Of a stretch of 64,000 nucleotides of DNA, positions 8,676 to 17,488 are shown piece by piece (position 1 is the stretch's first letter; every line of letters begins with the position of its first letter). The DNA is taken from the NCBI GenBank assembly GCA_964478195.1, contig CAYZGW010000003.1, positions 1 to 64,000 of the forward strand, read 5' to 3'. Position numbers and translations under genes: made by a program. Source of the DNA: JAJZCD01 sp964478195 (GTDB lineage Bacteria > Patescibacteriota > Saccharimonadia > Saccharimonadales > UBA4665). The notes beneath the pieces are model-generated. The model made no database searches, had not been told where the DNA came from, and saw only the letters and a program-made list of their open reading frames with translations.

Positions 8676-9638
8676 CTAATCAGTCTCGTCTTCGATCTCG
8701 TGGCCTACGATCTCTTCAATCAAGTCTTCGATGGTTACAATACCCGCAATTTTGTCATCTTTTTCAACTGGTACGAGGTGAGTGTGCGAACCAATGAACT
8801 TGCGGAGCATAGTATCGAGCGCAGTCATACTGCCCACTGCCTGGACGGGGTGTAGGGTTAGCTCATCGACGCGTGGTGGCTCTTCATCGAAGTCGATATC
8901 AATCAGCTGCTTCATAAGCAGTACGCCGTAGCAGATAGTTTTGTCGGCGTTAAATACCGGGATACGGCTACGGCCGCGATCTTTTATCTCGTCGATCTTC
9001 TCGCTGTCAATAATTGTTTGTGGCGTCAGCCAGTACACCTGCGCAATCGGTGTCATAATATCGCGGACCCGCTTCTCACTGAGTAGCAGGGCGCCCCGGA
9101 TAATTTCCACCTCATCATCATCTAGTTCGCTGTTTTGTGAACCTAAATGCTCACTGATCATCACGCCTAGCTCGCGGCGGCTTTGTAGCTCATCTATTTC
9201 TTGGCCAAACAATTTATCGAGGAGCAACTGTAATGGTTTGGAGACAGGATAAGTGAGGAAAATCATTAGGCGTAGTAAGGGTGCTAGCCGAGCTGTGTAT
9301 ATAAGAGCATGTCGGTTAAAAAGCGCCTGCGGAATAATCTCGCCGAACACCACAACTAGCAGTGTGCTGGTAAGGCCGGCCAGTACGCCATACAGTTCGC
9401 CTTCTAGTACCAAAGACGAGGCCGAAACGGCTGCGACATTACAGAGCAAAATCGCGGCTAGGCTTAAGTGTGTATTGCGGCGCAAAGGTAATACTCTGCG
9501 GGCATCGGTGTTACCGACTTTGGACTTACGGCGCAGATCCGCTACTTCCAATGACATCAGGGCAATATTAAGTCCTGAGCAGAGCGCCGAAAACGCTACC
9601 AGCAAAAATACCTCTAAGCAGAGTAAAAGGATATGCAT
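8676..9638 (-). CDS. CNNM/CBS-domain membrane protein (HlyC/CorC family)
   Basis: A 320-residue protein with an N-terminal CNNM (DUF21) membrane domain of three to four helices (about 1-150), including the characteristic small-residue SGLNIALMSLE at 22-32 and FGEIIPQAL near 99. Two CBS domains follow (about 190-315; DIMTPIAQVYWL and IVTIEDLIEEIVG). The C-terminal transporter-associated domain found in longer CorC proteins is missing. The family is tied to Mg2+/Co2+ or other divalent cation export or homeostasis; the exact ion is not predictable. Confidence 0.85.
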   Translation of the reverse strand: MHILLLCLEVFLLVAFSALCSGLNIALMSLEVADLRRKSKVGNTDARRVLPLRRNTHLSLAAILLCNVAAVSASSLVLEGELYGVLAGLTSTLLVVVFGEIIPQALFNRHALIYTARLAPLLRLMIFLTYPVSKPLQLLLDKLFGQEIDELQSRRELGVMISEHLGSQNSELDDDEVEIIRGALLLSEKRVRDIMTPIAQVYWLTPQTIIDSEKIDEIKDRGRSRIPVFNADKTICYGVLLMKQLIDIDFDEEPPRVDELTLHPVQAVGSMTALDTMLRKFIGSHTHLVPVEKDDKIAGIVTIEDLIEEIVGHEIEDETD

Positions 9639-9746
9639 AAACTAGTCCTGAATCATCCAGGCGCTTGGGTTTTGGTGTGTTGGGTGCAAAGCACTCATAT
9701 AATGGCTACAATATAGCAAAAAATACTTCGTTTTACAATCTGGTAG
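9639..9746. other. Upstream part of the cnnm-typA intergenic region
   Basis: No coding potential seen. It contains the leader of the leftward CNNM gene and AT-rich DNA with two TACAAT hexamers (9706-9711 and 9734-9739). The second is seven bases upstream of the predicted start of the hairpin RNA. Confidence 0.4.
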
Positions 9747-9856
9747 ACTCGGCAAACCTGCGTCTTCTGATCTATGGGGGTGAGTAAGTGCCACGGGCAG
9801 AGCGAAAGCTTCCCTGTAGAGTGCCTTGGAGCGCCAGAAGGCGCAGGTTTGCCGGG
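9747..9856 (+). ncRNA. Long-hairpin ncRNA candidate, 6S-like shape
   Basis: A near-continuous 22-bp helix pairs 9748-9769 with 9835-9856; its core GGCAAACCTGCG/CGCAGGTTTGCC is a perfect 12-bp match, extended by CTTCTG/CAGAAG. It encloses a large asymmetric internal bubble (9770-9792 against 9818-9834) and an apical hairpin in which AGC and GCT cap a GAAA tetraloop (9801-9810). A TACAAT at 9734-9739 would start RNA at about 9746, exactly at the foot of the stem. A long closing stem, central bubble and terminal hairpin is the plan of 6S RNA, which binds RNA polymerase. I see no signal recognition particle motif. The 6S name is inference; a structured RNA is well supported. Confidence 0.6.
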
Positions 9857-9886
9857 CGATAGACACCACTATCTCCTAGATTGACC

Positions 9887-9915
9887 TTGCAAATCGGCTA
9901 CGCTTATGCCATAAT
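9887..9915 (+). promoter_or_regulatory. typA promoter
   Basis: TTGCAA (9887-9892), a 17-base spacer and CATAAT (9910-9915) precede a leader of about 47 bases. The -10 context TATGCCATAATA resembles TATGCCACAATA upstream of the PfkB-type kinase gene at 42981-42992. No Shine-Dalgarno sequence is visible before the typA ATG. Confidence 0.55.
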
Positions 9916-9969
9916 ATAAATAACGAAACGGCAAGCATTTGCGCTTGAAAGGGCGCTTTTTAATTACTT

Positions 9970-11799
9970 ATGGCACAAACAACTCAGGACCCCACTAAAA
10001 TCCGCAATATTGCAATTATCGCCCACGTTGACCATGGCAAAACTACGCTGGTAGATGGGCTACTGAAGCAGAGCCAGACTTTTCGTGATAACCAGGCTGA
10101 GATGAGCCAGACGCTCATTATGGACAGCGGCGATCAAGAGCGTGAACGTGGTATTACCATTACAGCTAAAGTTACCGCTGTGCAGCACGGCGAGTATCGT
10201 ATTAATATTATCGACACACCTGGACACGCTGATTTCTCTGGCGAAGTGGAGCGCACCCTGAATATGGCTGACGGTTGTTTGCTGATTGTCGACGCCCAGG
10301 AAGGTCCTATGCCGCAGACCAAGTTTGTGCTCGAAAAAGCACTGGAGGCCGAGCTGACACCAATCGTTATCATCAACAAAATCGACAAGCCAGGCAGTCG
10401 GATTGCTGAGGTAGAAGATGAGCTCGCGGATTTGTTCCTAGAACTGGCCGTGCACGAAGATCAGCTGCACTACCCCGTATATTACGCCATTGGCCGTGAA
10501 GGTAAGGCCTGGGCTACAGTGCCTGCTGATTCAACTGCCGATGCTACACTGGATACCGTTTTTGATGCCATTATCGAAAAAATTCCGGCTCCAAAGATTG
10601 AACTGGATAAGCCCTTCCAGATGCTGGTAACGGCTCTGGCTTGGGACACTTACAAAGGCAAATATGCTATTGGTCGTATTACCCGTGGCAAAGTTAACCC
10701 TGGCGACCAAGTAGTACTATGTAAAAAAGATGGCAGCCAATCCAAGGCTAAAGTCGAACTGGTCTTTATGAGTCACGGTGTCTCGAAGTTTGAAGTGCCT
10801 GGTGGTGTAGCTGGTGATATTGTGCAGCTAACCGGTATCGCCGATGCTCAAATTGGTGAAACAATTGCCGACGCTACCCAGCCAGAAGCGCTACCGGTTA
10901 TTGAAGTAGAAGCTCCAACCTTACGTATTTACCTTGGCCCAAATACCAGTCCGTTCAAAGGCCAAGAAGGTGAATTTAGTACCTCTCGTCAGATCAGCGA
11001 CCGCTTGCAGAAAGAGCTAGAGATTAACGTTGGTTTGCAAGTAGAAGATAATGGCATCGGTTTTACGGTTGCCGGCCGTGGCGAATTACATCTGGGTGTC
11101 TTGATCGAAACCATGCGCCGTGAAGGCTTTGAGTTTGAAGTTGGCCGCCCACAAGTGGTGACGCACGAAGAAAACGGGCAAATTATGGAGCCGGTGGAAG
11201 AGGTCATTATCGAAGTGCCGGCTGAACACGTCGGTGCGGTGCAGATGGAGCTAGGCCAGCGCCGCGCTACGCTCAAAGAACAGTTTGCGAGCCCTAAGGG
11301 CGTCACCAAGCTGGTATACGAAATGCCAACCCGTGCATTGCTCGGTATGCGCAACATTCTGCTCACCAACACCAAGGGTACAATTGTGATGAATAGTCTG
11401 GTAACCGGCTTCCAGCCGATGGGCAGTGCATTGCAGCAGCTACGTAACGGCGTACTTATCAGCTTTGAACAAGGTGTAACGACCCCGTATGCGCTCCAGA
11501 ACGCCGAAGCTCGCGGTACCACCTTTGTTGGACCGGCCGAAAAGGTCTATGCTGGTCAGATTATCGGCCTTAACACCCGCCAAGAAGATATGGAAATCAA
11601 TGTTTGTAAGGCTAAGCACTTGACCAACATGCGCTCTAGTAGCTCTGATGGTGTGGTGCAGCTAGTGCCGCCAACTATCTTTAGTCTGGAGCAGTGCCTA
11701 GACTTTATCGAAAACGATGAGCTTTTGGAAGTAACGCCGAAGAATCTACGCCTGCGTAAAAGTGAGCTTGACCCCAACAAGCGCAAGCGCGCTAAGTAG
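9970..11799 (+). CDS. typA: Translational GTPase TypA/BipA
   Basis: A 609-residue translational GTPase. G1 AHVDHGKT at 18-25, G2 RGIT near 60, G3 DTPGH at 82-86 and G4 NKID at 136-139 are intact. Domain II, two EF-G-like alpha/beta domains and the BipA-specific C-terminal domain follow; GRGELHLGVLIETMRREG and the ending LRKSELDPNKRKR are diagnostic of TypA. TypA binds ribosomes and supports large-subunit assembly and stress growth. Length is normal. The downstream gene begins 12 bases after the stop. Confidence 0.97.
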   Translation: MAQTTQDPTKIRNIAIIAHVDHGKTTLVDGLLKQSQTFRDNQAEMSQTLIMDSGDQERERGITITAKVTAVQHGEYRINIIDTPGHADFSGEVERTLNMADGCLLIVDAQEGPMPQTKFVLEKALEAELTPIVIINKIDKPGSRIAEVEDELADLFLELAVHEDQLHYPVYYAIGREGKAWATVPADSTADATLDTVFDAIIEKIPAPKIELDKPFQMLVTALAWDTYKGKYAIGRITRGKVNPGDQVVLCKKDGSQSKAKVELVFMSHGVSKFEVPGGVAGDIVQLTGIADAQIGETIADATQPEALPVIEVEAPTLRIYLGPNTSPFKGQEGEFSTSRQISDRLQKELEINVGLQVEDNGIGFTVAGRGELHLGVLIETMRREGFEFEVGRPQVVTHEENGQIMEPVEEVIIEVPAEHVGAVQMELGQRRATLKEQFASPKGVTKLVYEMPTRALLGMRNILLTNTKGTIVMNSLVTGFQPMGSALQQLRNGVLISFEQGVTTPYALQNAEARGTTFVGPAEKVYAGQIIGLNTRQEDMEINVCKAKHLTNMRSSSSDGVVQLVPPTIFSLEQCLDFIENDELLEVTPKNLRLRKSELDPNKRKRAK

Positions 11800-11811
11800 C
11801 CGAGGTCATCT

Positions 11812-12303
11812 GTGGCGCTGACACACGAAGGCGAGCCTGTTTTTGACCCCGAATGGGAGCGGGCAGCACTGGTAGGTGAGCTTCAGGAGGCGTATAGAGA
11901 AAACATAGGGCTGGCTACTATACACGTGCATGATAGCATTGATAGTACCGAAGGGGTGGGGGCGAGCGCAGTGTTAGCTGGTTTAATTGAGCCAAGCCCA
12001 TATACCAGTGCTAACTATGCGGGTGCGGCTAGCCCTATAAACCACGAATTGATTTTACTAGTATATGCTGGCTTGCAGGACCGGGCGCTGCATAGGGCGT
12101 TTTTTATAGCAAGCCCTCCTCTAAGTTGGCTGGGACGGTATGATCTATATGCGCCAATGGATAGGCTCAGTCAAAAAACGGCAAGTATGGATGCCCTTGT
12201 GCGCAATAGGCTTGCACGGACGCATTTTGATATACATAGATCACTGGAGGCTCGGGATCGCTTAATTGGTTCAAATATTTTAAAGCACTATCAAGGTTTT
12301 TAA
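11812..12303 (+). CDS. Hypothetical protein downstream of typA
   Basis: A 163-residue soluble protein that I do not recognise. It begins with GTG five bases after a GAGGT ribosome site and 12 bases after typA, so it is probably in the typA transcript. It has mixed alpha/beta character with acidic N-terminus (EGEPVFDPEWERAALVGELQEAYRE is the region at 6-29) and a basic, helical C-terminus; there are no cysteines and no membrane helix. No catalytic motif stands out. Confidence 0.6.
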   Translation: MALTHEGEPVFDPEWERAALVGELQEAYRENIGLATIHVHDSIDSTEGVGASAVLAGLIEPSPYTSANYAGAASPINHELILLVYAGLQDRALHRAFFIASPPLSWLGRYDLYAPMDRLSQKTASMDALVRNRLARTHFDIHRSLEARDRLIGSNILKHYQGF

Positions 12304-12352
12304 CTTGAAGTGCTAGCTTGCGGATACTGTGCGGCAATGTCTACTATTTCCC

Positions 12353-12949
12353 TTATCCTTCTAGGTTCTGAATTGGTCTAATCTGCTCTGCTTCTTCATA
12401 CGCTCTTTCGGGAGGGTGCTCTTCGATGCCTACGCTGTTTAGCCTTGTACGCTTGTATCTGTGGTATTCCACACCATTGTTTACGACGGTGCAGATGCCA
12501 TTTATAGCTATCGGAACCATATCAGTCTCGGCATCGTTCTTTTCCCAGCCGAGCGTTACATTACATTGGAGCCCTCTACACAAAACGCTAGAAGCTAAGG
12601 GCTCACCTTCGGAATTCTGATAAAGTTCGGGATGGTTTAGGGCCCATTCAATTTCACATGATCCGGTTGATTTGCAATATGCTGCCTCAACGCTACCGTC
12701 GGGGGAAAGGGTAGCCGTTCTTTTGCAGTCAGTACAGACGCCAGTTCTTCTTGGGAATACGACAGCCTCATTAATGTAAAGGCTTTGGCTTTGATCGCTG
12801 AGTGTTTCTTGATCAGGCGATTGTAGCGCGTCCGTGGCATCTTCGGCTTCTTGCCGAGCACCGCCGTTGAGCGCCTCATCAACCTGACGACCAAAATAAT
12901 CCGCTAAACATCCTGAATCTGGTAGGGCGCTGTAGTACTCCATAGCCAT
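12353..12949 (-). CDS. Cysteine-rich hypothetical protein
   Basis: A 198-residue protein without a family I can name. Its middle holds a possible zinc site, CTDC near residues 72-75 followed by C-x5-C about 17 residues later (YCKSTGSCEIEW), with two more cysteines near 124-129. The N-terminus is acidic and the tail is charged. The minus-strand -10 TATAGT lies eight bases before ATG, implying a leaderless mRNA, and no ribosome site is visible. It is divergent from the RNA helicase gene. Confidence 0.6.
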   Translation of the reverse strand: MAMEYYSALPDSGCLADYFGRQVDEALNGGARQEAEDATDALQSPDQETLSDQSQSLYINEAVVFPRRTGVCTDCKRTATLSPDGSVEAAYCKSTGSCEIEWALNHPELYQNSEGEPLASSVLCRGLQCNVTLGWEKNDAETDMVPIAINGICTVVNNGVEYHRYKRTRLNSVGIEEHPPERAYEEAEQIRPIQNLEG

Positions 12950-12992
12950 AGAGCAGCACTATACAATCTAAGCCTGATCGGTGTAACTAAAA

Positions 12993-13021
12993 TTGACTTA
13001 TCACAAGTATCGTGCTAGTAT
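12993..13021 (+). promoter_or_regulatory. Promoter and long leader of the RNA helicase gene
   Basis: TTGACT (12993-12998), 17 bases and TAGTAT (13016-13021) predict a start near 13028. That leaves a leader of about 150 bases, unusual here. The leader includes a GAACAC/GTGTTC hairpin and two copies of GTTTCGTA. Long leaders of this kind precede some cold-induced helicase genes in other bacteria; cold regulation here is inference. Confidence 0.55.
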
Positions 13022-13179
13022 ATAGACATTGTTTCGTACGAACACGCCAAGGTGTTCATGCATGAATCCAGAGTTGTTTCGTAGTTATTACTCACCGGGT
13101 TCCAAACAATTGACGGCATATCGCCAGAACCATCAGAGTATCAACCAAACTACACATAATAACCAAGGATTCATTTTTT

Positions 13180-14382
13180 ATGCCCAGTAACCAACGCTCT
13201 CGCTACGCTTATAAAGGTACCCGGAGCCCCTACACTCGTCCGCCACGTGCCCCACGTGTTAACAAGCCAAAGCATGGTCAATACATTGACCCTGCAAAGT
13301 TTGTAAAAGTCGCTAGTCCTGCTACGGCCGAAGAATATGTGCCCCAATATAAATTTGCTGATTTTCAGGTAGATGCGCGCCTTAAAAGCAACATCACTCA
13401 CAAAGGCTATGAGCTGCCAACCCCAATTCAGGATCAAACCATTGCATTAGGCCTGGATGGCAAGGACATTATCGGCATCGCCAACACTGGTACCGGTAAA
13501 ACAGCCGCCTTTTTAGTGCCAATTTTGCACCGTCTGATGGCTGATCGAAACGCTAAAGCGTTGATTGTGGCGCCAACCCGCGAGCTAGCCCAACAGATTG
13601 AAACCGAACGCCGCACGCTCAGTAAGGACGGTGGTGTGTACGGAGCACTGTTAATCGGCGGCAGCAGCTATGGCCCGCAACTCCGTGATCTGCGTAAAAA
13701 CCCCAACATCGTCGTCGGCACGCCTGGCCGCATCAAAGACCACATTGAACAGCGTTCATTAGATCTGAGCCGCTTTAATCTGGTAGTACTTGACGAAGTC
13801 GACCGTATGCTTGATATGGGCTTTGTGCACGATGTACAGCTGCTGCTTAGTAAGCTTGCCGAGAAGCGCCAATCATTCTACTTTTCTGCTACTATGGATG
13901 CCCGTGTGAGCGGCTTGATTAACGGCTTTTCGCCGGAAGCAGTAACCGTTTCGGTACGCCAAGGCGATACCAGCGAAAATGTGCACCAAGACGTAGTACC
14001 TTACAGCGACAAGCATAGCAAGATTGAAGGTTTGCATAATTTGCTGATTGAGCCGGTTGTTACAAAAAGCATTATTTTTGAATCAACGCAGCGCGGCGTG
14101 GAGCGTCTAGAGCGTGAGCTGAAAGATCGTGGATTTGAGGTGGCTGCAATCCACGGTGGTAAAACCCAAGGTCAACGCCGCCGTGCGCTTGACGCCTTTA
14201 AAGAAAATGCAGTCAGTACTTTAATTGCTACTGATGTAGCAGCCCGCGGTATCGATGTGCCAGATGTATCACATGTGATTAACTACGGTCTGCCTCAAAC
14301 TTACGAAGACTACACGCACCGTATCGGCCGTGCTGGTCGCGCTGGAAAAATTGGCTACGCCCTGACGTTCATCGAAAAATAA
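13180..14382 (+). CDS. DEAD-box family ATP-dependent RNA helicase (DEVD variant)
   Basis: A 400-residue helicase core. Seen in order: Q motif GYELPTPIQ near 77, motif I ANTGTGKT at 101-108, Ia PTRELAQQ near 132, Ib TPGR near 181, motif II DEVD at 205-208 (Ala replaced by Val), motif III SAT at 236-238, and ATDVAARGIDVPDVSHVINY plus HRIGRAGRAG near the end. It unwinds or remodels RNA, probably in ribosome assembly or mRNA turnover. There is a basic, low-complexity 35-residue N-terminus and no long C-terminal tail. DEVD keeps the catalytic Asp-Glu pair, so activity is expected. Confidence 0.93.
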   Translation: MPSNQRSRYAYKGTRSPYTRPPRAPRVNKPKHGQYIDPAKFVKVASPATAEEYVPQYKFADFQVDARLKSNITHKGYELPTPIQDQTIALGLDGKDIIGIANTGTGKTAAFLVPILHRLMADRNAKALIVAPTRELAQQIETERRTLSKDGGVYGALLIGGSSYGPQLRDLRKNPNIVVGTPGRIKDHIEQRSLDLSRFNLVVLDEVDRMLDMGFVHDVQLLLSKLAEKRQSFYFSATMDARVSGLINGFSPEAVTVSVRQGDTSENVHQDVVPYSDKHSKIEGLHNLLIEPVVTKSIIFESTQRGVERLERELKDRGFEVAAIHGGKTQGQRRRALDAFKENAVSTLIATDVAARGIDVPDVSHVINYGLPQTYEDYTHRIGRAGRAGKIGYALTFIEK

Positions 14383-14384
14383 TA

Positions 14385-14408
14385 CGAGAGACCCCATGGG
14401 GTCTCTCG
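14385..14408 (+). terminator. Perfect hairpin between helicase gene and corA-like gene
   Basis: A 24-base perfect palindrome: CGAGAGACCCC and GGGGTCTCTCG flank two central bases. It begins two bases after the helicase stop. No T-run follows; instead the next gene's -10 TACAAT starts at 14411. It could stop helicase transcripts or insulate the promoter. Confidence 0.5.
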
Positions 14409-14422
14409 TGTACAATACGGGT

Positions 14423-15349
14423 ATGACCACAATCTATTATAGCCGGGCACGCGAGCGAGCCTTACAAATTTTAGATAAGCCGCAGAGTGGGGCTTGGCTG
14501 GTCGTGGCAGCGCCTGACCCTGTCGAGCTGGATCGACTGGCCGAAAGCTACAATCTGGACCGTGACAATCTTGAAGATGCAGTAGATATCTATGAGGCTC
14601 CTCGTGTTGAGGTGGAAGATGGCACCGTTTATATTTACACGCGTTACTGTTATCCGGAAGGTAAAGAAATCGCCACCGAGCCACTGCTAATTGTGTATCG
14701 GCGGGATTTGCTGATTACGGTCATGCGGGTTAAAACTGATGTACTGGATCGTCTGACCAATCAAGCTATTGATGTGGTAACAACTCAAAAGACAAAATTG
14801 TTGTTACAGATATTTTCAGAAATAAACCGCTCTTACGAACGCCACATTCGCAGGGTGTCGCGCCAGATTTTACAATTGCGAGGCCATATGCGCCAATCGG
14901 CCTTAACTACTCGTGAGTTTGTCGGAATTATTGAAGTAGAAGAAGACTTAAATGAATTTTTGAGTGCCTTACAGCCGCAGGCTTCATTGCTTACCGCGCT
15001 GCTCGGTGGCAAGTACTTGCGTTTGTACGAAGAAGACCGCGATATTATCGAAGACATCGAACGCGGCGCCAGTGAGCTGATCCTACAGGTACAGGGAAGG
15101 CTGCGTACGTTAGTCAATATGCGACAAGCATATGACGCTATTGCAACCACTAACCTAAACAACACCTTTAAACGTTTAACGAGTATTGCTATTTTCCTAA
15201 CGGTACCAACGATTATTGGTGGTATTTACGGTATGAATGTTGATTTGCCACTGCAGCATGTTCGATATGCTTTTCTGTTTGTGACGGCTCTGATTGTTGC
15301 TACTATGGGTGGCATGGTGTGGTTCTTCCGCCGCAAGCAGTGGCTGTAG
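14423..15349 (+). CDS. CorA-family divalent cation transporter
   Basis: A 308-residue CorA-family protein: a soluble alpha/beta N-terminus, a long helix (about 200-250), then two C-terminal membrane helices, with the pore signature GMN at 270-272 after the first. It imports Mg2+ or related ions. A longer frame starts at 14396, but that would lie within the hairpin and upstream of the -10 TACAAT (14411-14416); the ATG at 14423, six bases after this box, is the better start and gives a leaderless mRNA. Confidence 0.9.
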   Translation: MTTIYYSRARERALQILDKPQSGAWLVVAAPDPVELDRLAESYNLDRDNLEDAVDIYEAPRVEVEDGTVYIYTRYCYPEGKEIATEPLLIVYRRDLLITVMRVKTDVLDRLTNQAIDVVTTQKTKLLLQIFSEINRSYERHIRRVSRQILQLRGHMRQSALTTREFVGIIEVEEDLNEFLSALQPQASLLTALLGGKYLRLYEEDRDIIEDIERGASELILQVQGRLRTLVNMRQAYDAIATTNLNNTFKRLTSIAIFLTVPTIIGGIYGMNVDLPLQHVRYAFLFVTALIVATMGGMVWFFRRKQWL

Positions 15350-15354
15350 TCTTA

Positions 15355-15382
15355 CGAGAAACCCGCAAACTGGTTTCTCTCG
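15355..15382 (+). terminator. Hairpin after the CorA-family gene
   Basis: GAGAAACC (15356-15363) pairs with GGTTTCTC (15372-15379) six bases after the stop codon. No T-run follows, so termination efficiency is uncertain. Confidence 0.35.
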
Positions 15383-15496
15383 TCGCGCCCACAAAACGGA
15401 GTACATTTTGCGGACTGCACTTCCGGGCGCATCCAGAGAATGAAGCATCTGCTCTGATTCGGTACAGGGCCGAAAACAGGGTATACTAACAGGGAA

Positions 15497-16543
15497 ATGA
15501 CAGCATCTTCAGGTAGCTCAGCTATACGCATCTTTGGTTTTTCACTAATTGCCAGCGTGGGTATCTTGTTAGCGGTGCTGTTCGGGGTAGGTACTGGGGC
15601 GCTGCTGATTACTCTAATTCTAGCAGTGGTAGAGATTACCTTCAGTTTTGACAACGCTATCATAAATGCTAAGGTTCTTGGCAAAGTTTCTCCTGCTTGG
15701 CAGGCAGCATTTTTGACGCTGGGTATCTTGGTGGCAATTTTTGGTATGCGCGTAGTATTTCCAATTGTTATCGTTATGATTACCGCCTCGCTTGGTTGGA
15801 GCCAAGTCGTAGATCTAGCGCTGCATCATCCACACGAATATGCCCATCATCTGGAACAAGCGCATGCTTCAATTGCGGCTTTTGGTGGCGCGTTTCTACT
15901 GATGCTAGCGTTGACCTTCTTTTTGGACGATGAGCGTGAAGTGCACTGGATAGCAGTTGTTGAGCGCCAGCTAAGTCGCTTTTCACACTGGTTGGTAGCG
16001 CCGGCAATAGCGGTGCTATTTGTGGTTGGCATTGCAGCCCTGCCAGCTAATACACATGGAGCCGAAACTATCACGGCAGGACTTTTTGGTGCTGCCACTT
16101 ATATCTTCCTACAGATAGCCAATAGCTTATTCGAACGGCTGCAAGGCACTCAGCCGAGCTCAGCTAAGCAAACAGGCGTAGCTGCACTCATGAGCCTTTT
16201 GTATCTGGAGATTCTCGATGCTAGTTTTAGCTTTGATGGTGTTATTGGCGCTTTTGCCATTACTAGCAACATTGTCCTTATCGCTGCAGGACTAGGCATT
16301 GGGGCGCTGTGGGTGCGTTCGCTCACGGTGTTTATGGTACGTCGTCACACACTCGGCCGCTACGCATTTATTGAACACGGTGCACACTATACGGTACTTA
16401 TTTTGGCATTGGTGCTCCTTGTGAGCATTATCTGGAGTATTTCAGATTATATACCAGGCCTGATAGGTATTGGCGTAATTAGCGCGTCAGTAGCAGCTTC
16501 GGTACGTGATCGTAAACGCAAGGAGCTTGCGGTAGCAAGTTAG
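15497..16543 (+). CDS. DUF475 (TerC-like) integral membrane protein
   Basis: A 348-residue membrane protein with about nine helices. The repeated acidic elements VEITFSFDNAIINAKVL near 45 and EILDASFSFDGVIGAFAI near 240 are the signature of DUF475, a TerC-related family. The paired Asp/Asn residues within membrane helices suggest metal ion handling, which is the proposed role of TerC relatives. It is followed 48 bases later by ybjQ. The substrate is not predictable. Confidence 0.85.
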   Translation: MTASSGSSAIRIFGFSLIASVGILLAVLFGVGTGALLITLILAVVEITFSFDNAIINAKVLGKVSPAWQAAFLTLGILVAIFGMRVVFPIVIVMITASLGWSQVVDLALHHPHEYAHHLEQAHASIAAFGGAFLLMLALTFFLDDEREVHWIAVVERQLSRFSHWLVAPAIAVLFVVGIAALPANTHGAETITAGLFGAATYIFLQIANSLFERLQGTQPSSAKQTGVAALMSLLYLEILDASFSFDGVIGAFAITSNIVLIAAGLGIGALWVRSLTVFMVRRHTLGRYAFIEHGAHYTVLILALVLLVSIIWSISDYIPGLIGIGVISASVAASVRDRKRKELAVAS

Positions 16544-16590
16544 CAGTATACTAAGTTGTGCAGTACTAACGAATCTGAAGGAGTGATGTC

Positions 16591-16920
16591 ATGGAAGATA
16601 TGCCTGTAGTAACCACTAATGATTTGCCTGGCTACCGAGTTGATGCTGTATACGGCGAAGTGTTTGGCTTGATTGTGCGCAGCCGTAACGTCTTTAGTAA
16701 TGTTGGCGCCAGTTTCCGGACCATTTTTGGCGGCGAGGTCAAGGGGTATACTTCACTGTTAGCTGATAGCCGCGAGCATGCTCTAGCACGTTTGCGCCAA
16801 GCTGCGGCAGATAAGGGCGCTAATGCGGTGCTGGCTATGCGCTTTGACAGCGGCGATATTGGTGGCGTGATGAACGAAGTTGCTGCTTACGGTACGGCGG
16901 TCCATGTAACAAAACTATAG
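16591..16920 (+). CDS. YbjQ / UPF0145 family protein
   Basis: A 109-residue protein of the YbjQ (UPF0145, 'heavy-metal-binding domain') family: VTTNDLPGYRV near residue 6, the central SRNVFSNVGASFRTIFGGE and GANAVLAMRFDSGDIG near 79. Members form pentameric rings; their function is not established. It has a strong AAGGAG ribosome site seven bases before ATG. The next gene starts one base after its stop. Confidence 0.85.
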   Translation: MEDMPVVTTNDLPGYRVDAVYGEVFGLIVRSRNVFSNVGASFRTIFGGEVKGYTSLLADSREHALARLRQAAADKGANAVLAMRFDSGDIGGVMNEVAAYGTAVHVTKL

Positions 16921-16921
16921 C

Positions 16922-17488
16922 GTGGACAGCCTAGAATTTCTAAGCGGCCCTGCCGAACAAGTTGCTCCGCGACTACTAGGTTGTTTAGTAGCACGTGAGC
17001 TGAACAGTCAACGACTGATTGGTCGTATTGTGGAAACAGAAGCCTACAACCAAACCGATGCCGCCAGTCATAGTTACAAGGGTCGTACACTTAGAACTGA
17101 TGTTATGTTTGGGCCACCCGGCCATCTATATGTTTATTTTACCTATGGTATGCACTACTGTATGAATGTAGTATGCGGGCCAAAAGACTATGGCTCGGCA
17201 ATACTGATTCGGGCATTGGAACCGGTCGAAGGAGAAGATAGTATGGCGCTCAATCGTCACGGCCGCAGCGGGCTGGAACTTACTAATGGCCCAGCAAAGC
17301 TTTGCCAGGCGTTAGCAATAGATAAGCGCTGGAACGGCCATGATTTGCGTCAGTCGCCGCTGCAATTAGTTGTTCGGCCGGTACTCAAAGATTCTCAGAT
17401 TGTCCAAACGACCCGCATTGGCATTAGTCAGGCTAAAGACGTGCCCTGGCGTTTCCATATCCGGGATAATCCATATGTTTCTAGATGA
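16922..17488 (+). CDS. 3-methyladenine DNA glycosylase (AAG/MPG family)
   Basis: A 188-residue enzyme of the AAG/MPG family, which removes alkylated purines from DNA in base excision repair. Seen: LLGCLVAR near 19, the catalytic segment GRIVETEAYNQTDAASHS at 37-54 with the general-base Glu, then GPPGHLYVYFTYGMHYCMNVV and a VLIRA-like LIRALEP strand. Length is normal. The GTG start follows the ybjQ stop by one base with no ribosome site, so translation is likely coupled. Its end overlaps the convergent fur-family gene by eight bases. Confidence 0.92.
   Translation: MDSLEFLSGPAEQVAPRLLGCLVARELNSQRLIGRIVETEAYNQTDAASHSYKGRTLRTDVMFGPPGHLYVYFTYGMHYCMNVVCGPKDYGSAILIRALEPVEGEDSMALNRHGRSGLELTNGPAKLCQALAIDKRWNGHDLRQSPLQLVVRPVLKDSQIVQTTRIGISQAKDVPWRFHIRDNPYVSR

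Noticed and set aside
9747..9856. SRP (4.5S) RNA identity for the long hairpin
   Set aside because: The conserved GGAAGCAGC domain is not present on either strand.
14396..14422. Longer start for the CorA-type protein
   Set aside because: These codons lie within the hairpin and the -10 box, so they are unlikely to be transcribed as coding sequence.
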